Assembly (NCBI GenBank): GCA_015655035.1
Contig: JAATFS010000393.1
Span: forward strand, 1 to 7,484
DNA length: 7,484 nt
DNA from: Lysobacterales bacterium
GTDB taxonomy: Bacteria; Pseudomonadota; Gammaproteobacteria; Xanthomonadales; Xanthomonadaceae
Direction: 5' to 3'
The notes under the pieces were generated by a model. It was not told where the DNA came from, searched no databases, and saw only the letters and a list, made by a program, of their open reading frames with translations. Below, piece by piece: positions 1 through 5,991 of this stretch (its first letter is position 1; every line of letters begins with the position of its first letter). A program made the position numbers and the translations under genes.

Positions 1-946
1 GCAATTCGCGCGATGCGGTGGTGCGCAGATGTGCGGCCAGCGCCTCCAGGCCGGCGGCCAGTTCGGGATCGAGATTGCGTGCGAACCAGCCGCCGAGCCG
101 GGCGATGCGCAGTGATGCAGGGTCGCATGGCGGCAGCGGGGTCGCGGCCATCGCCTGATGCACGGCCTGCAGGTCGGCGACCGAGGTGGCGAACGGACCG
201 GCCACGTCGAAGGCATCCACGAATGGGAACACGCCCCCCAGCGGCAGGCTGCCGTGGCTGGGGCGCAGGCCGTAGATGCCGCATAGCGCGGCCGGCACGC
301 GGATCGAGCCGTTGGTGTCCGAGCCGAGTGCGAACGGCACCAGCCCCGCCGCCACCGCCGCCGCCGAGCCGCCCGATGAGCCGCCGGCCAGGCGCTCCGG
401 GTCATGCGGGTTGCGGGTAGTGCCGTAGTGGGCGTTGACGGTGGCAAAGCCGTAGGCGAATTCGTCCATGTTGGCGGTGCCGAGCAGTAGCGCGCCAGCC
501 GCGCTCAGGCGCTGGATCAGGACTGCATCGTCGGAGGCGGGTGCGGCATCGGCGCGGATCGCGGCGCCTGCGGTAGTGGGCAGGCCGGCGACGTCGAACA
601 GGTCCTTGACCACGAACGGTACGCCGGCCAGGGCGCCGCCGCCGTGGCCGCTTTCGATCGCGGCGTGTACGCGGAGGGCATCGGCGTGGGCGCGCTCGGG
701 CAGGGTGCGGGTGAGCGCCGCCAGCGTCGGGTTGGCGGCGGCGATGCGCGCCAGGGCGGTGTCGGCGTGGTGCCGGGCCTGGCCGGGGGAGGCCCGGGTG
801 GCGGCAGCCAGCGCGGCGATCTGGCCGGGGCCTTGGCTGGGGATGGATCGGCAGGGCGTGACGAATGCTTGCAGCAGTTGGGCGTAGCCGGTGAGCAGGT
901 CCGTGTTGCGCTGGATGCCGGGGAGATAGTGGGCTGGGATCTGCAT
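1..946 (-). CDS. AtzE-type amidase (amidase-signature family), C-terminus beyond window
   Basis: Hydrolyses a C-N amide bond, probably in the cytoplasm since there is no export signal. The ATG at 946-944 opens 315 codons with no stop before the window edge; the family is usually about 460-470 residues, so roughly the last third is missing. The amidase-signature Ser-cisSer-Lys triad is intact: Lys114 in VVKDLFDVAGLP, cis-Ser190 in GGSSGGS (188-194), and nucleophile Ser214 in SDTNGSIRVPA (209-219). The 24-residue Ser-Ser spacing matches fatty-acid amide hydrolase. GSDTNGSIRVP and the later FPFVDAFD..GPFA stretch (240-253) resemble the AtzE family, known from 1-carboxybiuret hydrolysis and purine-ring (hpx-type) clusters. 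Residues 7-31 (YLPGIQRNTDLLTGYAQLLQ onward) look like the end of the AtzG/DUF4089 partner protein. AGAG 10-13 nt upstream is a weak ribosome site. The frame stays open 35 codons further up, to the stop of the preceding gene, with a GTG at 1036 as a less likely start. The natural substrate cannot be read from sequence. Confidence 0.92.
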   Translation of the reverse strand, partial: MQIPAHYLPGIQRNTDLLTGYAQLLQAFVTPCRSIPSQGPGQIAALAAATRASPGQARHHADTALARIAAANPTLAALTRTLPERAHADALRVHAAIESGHGGGALAGVPFVVKDLFDVAGLPTTAGAAIRADAAPASDDAVLIQRLSAAGALLLGTANMDEFAYGFATVNAHYGTTRNPHDPERLAGGSSGGSAAAVAAGLVPFALGSDTNGSIRVPAALCGIYGLRPSHGSLPLGGVFPFVDAFDVAGPFATSVADLQAVHQAMAATPLPPCDPASLRIARLGGWFARNLDPELAAGLEALAAHLRTTASREL

Positions 947-1051
947 GGAGGGGTCTCTGGATACTCGGGAACCGATACGTGCTGCGATGCTTTGCGAGGG
1001 CGCCGAAAAAAGAAGTAAGCCAGTGCAAGTCAGCACCGCGACTGCAACGGG
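947..1051 (-). other. Intergenic gap between NH2 and amidase, with a T-run
   Basis: This 105-bp gap lies between the TAG of the second nucleoside hydrolase and the ATG of the amidase. On the transcribed strand an imperfect 7-bp stem (arms at plus positions 1040-1046 and 1024-1031, one bulged base, 8-nt loop) is followed about 12 nt later by six consecutive T (plus 1006-1011). Stem weakness and distance to the T-run make a working intrinsic terminator doubtful, though partial attenuation between the two genes is possible. The gap is exactly 35 codons and contains no stop in the shared frame of its two flanking genes. Confidence 0.3.
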
Positions 1052-2149
1052 CTACTCGCCTTTTAACGGGGGCAGCGGCAGACCTACGGAGGGCGGGTGG
1101 GCGGCGGTCAGGCGGTCGATCAGGAGTTGTTCCAGGGCGGCGACATCGACGTCGAGGACGACGGTCTGGGCCTGTTCGCCCAGGCCGGGTTGGTAGCCGG
1201 GTGCCCAGGAAAGTATGTCGCCGTAGCCGGCGCCGAATTCGATGTTGGTGTCGAGGTAAAGCGTGTCGGTGAGGGTGGCCAGTTCCGGGCGCAGCCATAT
1301 GGCGGTGGCCAGTTCGTCCCACATCGGAAAGCCGGGTTCACGACGGCGCAGGGCGTGGCCCAGGGGGGTATCGGCGGCGCCGATGCGCGCTACCAGCGCC
1401 GGTGTCAGCTCGGTAGCGGTGGACGGATCGACCGGCACCATCACGATCTTCTGCCACGGTGCGCGCATCACGATGCGTGCGGCTTCCGGATCCCAGCGGA
1501 TGTTGAACTCGCGCCGTGGGGTGTGCACGAATTCGCGTGCGAACTGGTGTGCGCTGACACTGTCCAGGCGACGGCGCGGGTTGAGGCTGCCGCCCATGTA
1601 GACCAGTTCCTTGGCCAGGCGGGCGAACTGCGGGTCCAGTGACTGTGCCAGGGCCAAATTGGTCAACGGGCCGGTGGCGATGATGCTGACTTCGCCCGGG
1701 TACTGACGGACCATGCGGATCATGAACAGCGCGGCGTGCTCGTCGGATGCGCGGACCACGCTGGGGTTGCCCAGCGCCAGGTCGGGCACGACATCGTGCG
1801 CGTGATAGCGCGGCGAGCTTTGCACGGTGTCGTTGTCTACCCATTGCCGGGTCCAGGCGCCTTTCCACACCAGTTTGCCGTGCAGGGCTTCCCAGCGTTC
1901 GGTGGCGGCTTCGGAGTTGAGCAAGGGGAATACCGGACCGGGCAGTACCGGGATGTCGGGTCGGCCGGCCAGTTCCAGCAGGCGACAGGTATGAGCGAGG
2001 CACTCGTCGCGCCAGAGGTTGCCGCTGACCACGGAGATGCCGAGGACTTCGACCTCCGGCGATTGCAGCAACAGCAGTTGGGCGGGGGTGAAGCCGTCGA
2101 TGTCGTCTTCGAGGATGACGCGACGGGGTGGGGTATTGGGGGAGGGCAT
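1052..2149 (-). CDS. Nucleoside hydrolase (IUNH family), cytoplasmic paralogue NH2
   Basis: Cleaves the N-glycosidic bond of a ribonucleoside to give free base and ribose. The 365-residue product starts MPSPNTPPRRVILEDDIDGF, so the catalytic domain begins almost at once and there is no signal peptide. A TGA lies four codons upstream in frame (2161-2159), so no longer start exists. Family landmarks: acidic N-terminal loop EDDID (14-18), GPLTN (160-164, Thr for the metal site), REFNIRWDPEAA (213-224, the ribose-binding Glu-x-Asn), and PMWDELA (275-281, metal-binding Asp278). Two positions differ from textbook enzymes: the usual D-x-D-x-x-x-D-D is altered, and the catalytic-region His before the last Asp is Trp. 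Both features, and the PGxxxPLLN..W-A-hGKL segment, recall a divergent secreted and fungal branch of the family. It is about 75% identical to NH1 (5992-7149). The start lacks a convincing ribosome site. Base preference is unknown; the context suggests purines. Confidence 0.93.
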   Translation of the reverse strand: MPSPNTPPRRVILEDDIDGFTPAQLLLLQSPEVEVLGISVVSGNLWRDECLAHTCRLLELAGRPDIPVLPGPVFPLLNSEAATERWEALHGKLVWKGAWTRQWVDNDTVQSSPRYHAHDVVPDLALGNPSVVRASDEHAALFMIRMVRQYPGEVSIIATGPLTNLALAQSLDPQFARLAKELVYMGGSLNPRRRLDSVSAHQFAREFVHTPRREFNIRWDPEAARIVMRAPWQKIVMVPVDPSTATELTPALVARIGAADTPLGHALRRREPGFPMWDELATAIWLRPELATLTDTLYLDTNIEFGAGYGDILSWAPGYQPGLGEQAQTVVLDVDVAALEQLLIDRLTAAHPPSVGLPLPPLKGE

Positions 2150-2260
2150 GGGCTGCGATCAAGTCCGTTTTTGTTTCAGCTTACGACGAAGCGTCGGCGC
2201 GGGCATCGGCCGCTATATGCATCGCCACGCCCGGCTTCTCCGCGTGCGGGACAAGGACGC

Positions 2261-2288
2261 GCGCAGCGGCGGATGAGAGCCGCTGCGC
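2261..2288 (-). repeat. Perfect 10-bp inverted repeat (hairpin) upstream of NH2
   Basis: GCGCAGCGGC (2261-2270) and GCCGCTGCGC (2279-2288) are perfect reverse complements around the 8-nt loop GGATGAGA. It lies 8 bp from the first receptor hairpin and has no adjoining T-run, so it is not a classical intrinsic terminator on either strand. It could stabilise the 3' end of the receptor mRNA against exonucleases, assist termination, or form part of the NH2 leader. The pairing is certain; the role is open. Confidence 0.5.
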
Positions 2289-2296
2289 ACTTCCAA

Positions 2297-2328
2297 ACCG
2301 CCGCCGCCGCGATCGGCGCGGCGGCGGT
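2297..2328 (-). terminator. Probable terminator hairpin after the TonB receptor gene
   Basis: An 11-bp perfect stem (arms 2297-2307 and 2318-2328, almost all G and C) is capped by a short CGATCG-containing loop that can add two more pairs with one bulged C. It starts 6 nt after the TGA of the receptor gene. On the transcribed strand only three T follow before GG, so the T-tract is short, which is common for terminators in high-GC genomes. Position and stability support transcription termination or 3'-end protection after the receptor and before NH2. Confidence 0.55.
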
Positions 2329-2334
2329 CGTGGG

Positions 2335-4716
2335 TCACAGGTCGAACGATGCGCCTGCGGTAATCATGACGGTGCGGTCCTGCAACAACTGGTAGGTAGC
2401 GGTGGTTGCGGTGCCGGAGGTGGTGGCGGAGTACGTCAATGCCTTGCGGTTGCCGAGGTTGTACAGGTTGACCTTGAGGTAGGGCTTCTTCAGCCAGCCG
2501 GCATCGGCGAAGTTCCAGCCGCCGTTTAGGTTGACCACGGCAAAACCGCCGCTCTTCTCGGTGTTGAGGAAGGTGCCCCAGATCGAGCTCTGCACATTGG
2601 TGCTCAGGCTGGCCCAGAACGGACCCTGGTTGAAGTTCAGCGCTGCGTAGCCGGCGTGCTTGGGCACGTTGATCAAGGTGTTGCCGTCAGTGCCGTAGGT
2701 GACGCCGCCGACCAGCAGGTCGTCCTTCATCTTGGCCTGGGTGTAGGCGTAGGACGCGTAGGCGGACCAATGATCGTCGAAGGTGTAGCTCAGTTCGCCG
2801 TTGACGCCGCGCATGTCGACATTGCCCAGTGCGATATAGACCGGGGCGAAGGTGGCTGGATCGGTGCCGCTGAACTGCTTGTTCTTGAACTTGCTGGCGT
2901 AGGCGTCGATCACGGCGCTAACTTTGTCGCCGTAGAAACGCCAGCCTAGGTCGAGCGTCCACGCCGACTCGGGTTCGGCCTGATCCAGCGAGGTGGATTT
3001 GCCGGTGGCGGCGGCATAGGCCTCGTTGTAGAACGCGTTCAACGCGGCGTTGTTGATCGGTGCGCGGTAGGACTGGCCGATACCCAGGTAGAACTGGTTC
3101 TTGTCATCGAGCTGGAACTTGACGCCGGCGTTGGGCGTGAACTTCTGGTACTTGCTGCTGCCGCTGGCATACAGCTCGCCGGCGGTGGCGCTGCTGCTGC
3201 TGAGCGCGTAGCCGGAGCCGGGACGGTTGTAGTACCAGCCCTTGCGCTCGACCTGGGTCCAGGCGCCGCCGACGGTCACGGTCCACTGGTCGTTGGGCGT
3301 CCAGGTGTTGGTCGCGAACAGGCGCTTGGTGTCGCTGACCGAGTAGCTGCGGTAGTCGTACAACGGGTTGCCGTTGGCGAAGTTCAGCAGGTAGCGGTTC
3401 TTGTGGCCCCATAGGTCGGCGGCGTTGCCGTCCGGATCGACCATGCTGTAGACGTGCGCCTGCTGCTGGCGCGGACGCTCGTACAACAGGCCGTATTCCA
3501 GGCTGTCGTTGAGGCCGAAGTCCTGCTTGAACTTGATGTGGATGCCGGGGCGGTAGGTATCGGAGGTATAGAACTGGTACACCGGCACCGCGGGATTGTT
3601 GCTGAGGCCGTCGGCGTTGAGATCGGCGCCGGCGGCCAGGCCGCTGGTCTCGCTCAGCGTGGTGCCGCTGCCGCCACCGCCGTAGCCGTAGACGAAGTAC
3701 GGCACCACCGACAGGTGCAGGCTGTCGCTGAGGGTGAACTCGCCATCCAGGCTGACGATGGCGCTGGTGAACGGGTTGGTCTGCAGGCCGGCGTAGTTGC
3801 CCGGTGCGCTGGGGTCGTACTGGTTGCTGTAGCCGTAGTCGTAGCCGTTCTGCGCCAGCTGCGCCTTGCTCAGTGCGCGGTAGTTGTTCTTGAACTCGCG
3901 GTTGTATTGCAGCGAGGCGGTGACCGAATTGGCATCGTCGATGGTCCACACCGACTTGGCGTCGACCTTGGTCACCTTCGACTCGCCGGCACCGCGCCAC
4001 AGGTCGGTTTCGTTGTGCGAATACGAGATCCACGAACGCACCGGACCCAGGTCGCCGGTGTTGTAGCGGATGAAGGTGCGGTTGTAGCTGTTGCTGCCGC
4101 CGCTCTGGCTGATGTCGATCTTGGCGTCCTTGGTCGGATCGACCGTGACCCAGGCGATATTGCCGCCGGCTGCGCCGACCACCGGCGAGGTCACGCTCGG
4201 GTAGCCTTGTTCGACGGTGATGTCGCCCATGTTCTCGGTGTCGCCGTATTCGGTGGCGTAGATCTTGTAGTTGCCCGAGTCGTTGATCGGCACGCCGTTG
4301 ACGGTGACGCCGACCTCGTCGGCCGGATAGCCGCGCACGGTGAAGTTGCCGTCGTTGAGGCCGGTGACGTCGTTGGTGGCCGAGATCGCGCCGGGGATCG
4401 AGCTCAGCATCTGGGTGAAGTTGGCGCCCGGCGAGGCCTTGAGAATCGCTTCGCGGCCGATGGTGGAGACCGCCTTGGGCGCGACCTGGACCTGCATGTT
4501 GCCGCCGCCCAGCGACAGCGACTGGCCGGTCACCGAGACCGCGTCCAGCTGCTGCACGGCGCGTTTGGTGGCATTGGAATTGGTGGTGTTGGACGTGCTG
4601 GTGACGCTGTTGCCGGTCCGCGCGGTGGCGCTGTTGTCGGACTGGGATTGGGCAAGGACGTGTGTCGGTAGACACAGGACGCTATAGACGGCCAGGGCCA
4701 GGGTGCTCTTTTTCAT
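2335..4716 (-). CDS. TonB-dependent outer-membrane receptor
   Basis: Imports a ligand through the outer membrane using energy from TonB-ExbB-ExbD. The 793-residue product has a Sec signal peptide (MKK n-region, hydrophobic core, likely cleavage after VLA at 20-22), a Ser/Thr/Asn-rich linker (about 23-52), a TonB-box-like LDAVSVTGQ (57-65), a plug domain (about 75-192, with NFTVRGYP at 124-131, VNGVPIND at 139-146 and a GAAGGNI turn at 181-187), then a long beta-barrel rich in aromatic and Gly/Asn strands ending in MITAGASFDL. Length is normal for the family. The ATG at 4716 is fixed by the signal peptide; only a weak AGG precedes it. It sits downstream of the nucleoside hydrolase and NUP genes on the same strand, which suggests a nucleoside or related ligand. 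That is inference: sequence does not reveal the substrate, and iron-chelate receptors look similar. There is no extra N-terminal signalling domain of the FecA type. Confidence 0.95.
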   Translation of the reverse strand: MKKSTLALAVYSVLCLPTHVLAQSQSDNSATARTGNSVTSTSNTTNSNATKRAVQQLDAVSVTGQSLSLGGGNMQVQVAPKAVSTIGREAILKASPGANFTQMLSSIPGAISATNDVTGLNDGNFTVRGYPADEVGVTVNGVPINDSGNYKIYATEYGDTENMGDITVEQGYPSVTSPVVGAAGGNIAWVTVDPTKDAKIDISQSGGSNSYNRTFIRYNTGDLGPVRSWISYSHNETDLWRGAGESKVTKVDAKSVWTIDDANSVTASLQYNREFKNNYRALSKAQLAQNGYDYGYSNQYDPSAPGNYAGLQTNPFTSAIVSLDGEFTLSDSLHLSVVPYFVYGYGGGGSGTTLSETSGLAAGADLNADGLSNNPAVPVYQFYTSDTYRPGIHIKFKQDFGLNDSLEYGLLYERPRQQQAHVYSMVDPDGNAADLWGHKNRYLLNFANGNPLYDYRSYSVSDTKRLFATNTWTPNDQWTVTVGGAWTQVERKGWYYNRPGSGYALSSSSATAGELYASGSSKYQKFTPNAGVKFQLDDKNQFYLGIGQSYRAPINNAALNAFYNEAYAAATGKSTSLDQAEPESAWTLDLGWRFYGDKVSAVIDAYASKFKNKQFSGTDPATFAPVYIALGNVDMRGVNGELSYTFDDHWSAYASYAYTQAKMKDDLLVGGVTYGTDGNTLINVPKHAGYAALNFNQGPFWASLSTNVQSSIWGTFLNTEKSGGFAVVNLNGGWNFADAGWLKKPYLKVNLYNLGNRKALTYSATTSGTATTATYQLLQDRTVMITAGASFDL

Positions 4717-4894
4717 GTGGGATGCCTGAGTGAGGAAAGGACTGCCTGATGAAACGAAGTGAGGTCCGCATTGCCGGTGCGAGACCGGGGCGGTGTGGTC
4801 GAGGGCGGTCCAGCCCCGTGGTACCCGACTTCCTTGCTGGCGTTTTCTGCTGGTTGAGTGAATGCGATGGCTGGATAGGTCGTGGGCAGGTGCG
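4717..4894 (-). promoter_or_regulatory. Leader of the TonB receptor gene, with a small inverted repeat
   Basis: This 178-bp gap separates the NUP stop from the receptor ATG, much longer than the gaps further up the cluster, so it may hold a promoter or control site. The clearest element is the 5-bp inverted repeat CCGGT-GCGAG-ACCGG at 4774-4788, about 58 bp before the start, a size and position compatible with a repressor half-site pair or a small hairpin. No convincing -35/-10 pair, no riboswitch-like fold and no terminator for the upstream gene could be recognised by eye. Confidence 0.25.
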
Positions 4895-5962
4895 TCATTG
4901 GCCGGGAGGCTGCGTGCGATAACGCGGCCAGTGCGCCAGGATCTCGTGCACCACCGGTGCGCCGACGCGGTAGTTGGCTTCGTAGGCGGCGACCTGGCCG
5001 GGCGTCTCGTCGCCGATGGTCGCCAGCGGGTCCACGCCCGGCGGCGGCATCGACGGATTGCTGGCGGTGCGCAGCACCAGCACGCGCTGCGGATCGACCA
5101 GGCCCATCCGGGCGTAGCGTTCGATCCGCTCGGCGGCGTTCTGGCTTTCCATGTTGGTCATCGCGAACTGGCCCTGGCCGCCGGTCCACAGCTTCACCCA
5201 GTCTTCGGCCCACTGGTTGCGCATGGAGCCATGCCAATAGCGCTTGGAACCCAGGGTTTCGCCGAGCAGCACGCGCGGCGGCTTTTGCGCGTTGGGAAAG
5301 CCGGACCAGGACTTGCGCTGCGCGGCCAGCGCGGGCGTATCGGGAATCGGCACCTTGTGGGTGAGCTGGTAGGCCCACTGCACCAGCGCCGGATTGAGCC
5401 GCCAGGCCATGCCCAGTTCCTCGGCACTCTCCACGCTGCCGAAGCCGTTGGGATCGCTGGGCAGCGTGTTGGGTTTCATCGCTCCGATCGCGAACAGGCC
5501 ATAGGGCCAGTCCTTCGGGGTCTGGCGGTCGTCGAACTCGCGCAGCGCGTCGGCATTGACCACCCAGCGTGCCCACGCCGCACTGCCGACCGACGCCACA
5601 TTCGGATTGCCACCGGAGATGCCGGTGAACAGCCAATAGGTCCGGCTGAGATCGAAGCGTGGGTCCAGCACGAACGCGTCCATGTCTTGCAGCAGCAGGC
5701 CGTACAGCCCTTGCGTATTGCGACGTATGCCGCGCTCGGCACCGCGCACCGCGATGCGTTCGTCCAGGTGCTCGCGTTCCACCCAGAGCTGGTACTCGCC
5801 CGGCTTGTCGCCGCTGTCCTGGCCATTCTCGAAGTTGGCCACCACCACCATCGCTACCGGGATCTTGCTGGCCGGCTCTGGCGCGGGTGGCGGCACCGCC
5901 GCAGAAGCGGCCACCGGCAGCAACAGAACCAACAACAGGCGGGACAGGGACAAACACGGCAT
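4895..5962 (-). CDS. Exported purine nucleoside permease (NUP) family protein
   Basis: The family is named after a fungal purine nucleoside permease, but this 355-residue protein does not look like a channel. Its only hydrophobic segment is the signal peptide (Arg8, then LLLVLLLPVAASA; likely cleavage after Ala21), followed by a Pro/Ala-rich stretch and a soluble domain. TGISGGNPN (113-121), NMES (270-273) and RTASNPSM (299-306) occur in the order of the phosphate/glycine loop, the Met-Glu ribose contact and the Ser-Asp/Asn base contact of purine nucleoside phosphorylases, the fold clan to which this family is assigned as far as I recall. A periplasmic nucleoside-binding or nucleoside-cleaving role is therefore inferred. 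The ATG at 5962 is chosen because AAGGAA lies 8 nt upstream and a clean signal peptide follows; the longer open frame upstream overlaps NH1 and is not coding-like. It lies 29 bp after NH1, almost certainly in one operon. Confidence 0.9.
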   Translation of the reverse strand: MPCLSLSRLLLVLLLPVAASAAVPPPAPEPASKIPVAMVVVANFENGQDSGDKPGEYQLWVEREHLDERIAVRGAERGIRRNTQGLYGLLLQDMDAFVLDPRFDLSRTYWLFTGISGGNPNVASVGSAAWARWVVNADALREFDDRQTPKDWPYGLFAIGAMKPNTLPSDPNGFGSVESAEELGMAWRLNPALVQWAYQLTHKVPIPDTPALAAQRKSWSGFPNAQKPPRVLLGETLGSKRYWHGSMRNQWAEDWVKLWTGGQGQFAMTNMESQNAAERIERYARMGLVDPQRVLVLRTASNPSMPPPGVDPLATIGDETPGQVAAYEANYRVGAPVVHEILAHWPRYRTQPPGQ

Positions 5963-5970
5963 GACGGACG

Positions 5971-5976
5971 TTCCTT
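5971..5976 (-). promoter_or_regulatory. Ribosome binding site of the NUP gene
   Basis: AAGGAA on the minus strand, 8 nt before the ATG at 5962, is the only strong Shine-Dalgarno-like site among the gene starts in this window. It decides the NUP start, falling inside the 29-bp gap after NH1. Confidence 0.7.
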
Positions 5977-5991
5977 GGGGGGAGAAAGGCG

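Noticed and set aside
402..1322. Minus-strand open frame (306 codons) spanning the NH2-amidase junction
   Set aside because: Arg/Pro/His-rich out-of-frame reading of both genes; the amidase frame with an intact catalytic triad explains the region.
2179..2192. Short inverted repeat GCTT-N6-AAGC before NH2
   Set aside because: Only four base pairs; expected by chance and without promoter-like surroundings.
2212..2222. AT-rich patch (TATAGC-like on the minus strand) as a -10 box for NH2
   Set aside because: No partner -35 hexamer at a 16-18 bp spacing; not enough to call a promoter.
3454..4671. Long plus-strand open frame (405 codons) opposite the TonB receptor gene
   Set aside because: Low-complexity Val/Ala/Gly/Asp product with no recognisable domain, fully antisense to a clear receptor gene; typical of high-GC DNA.
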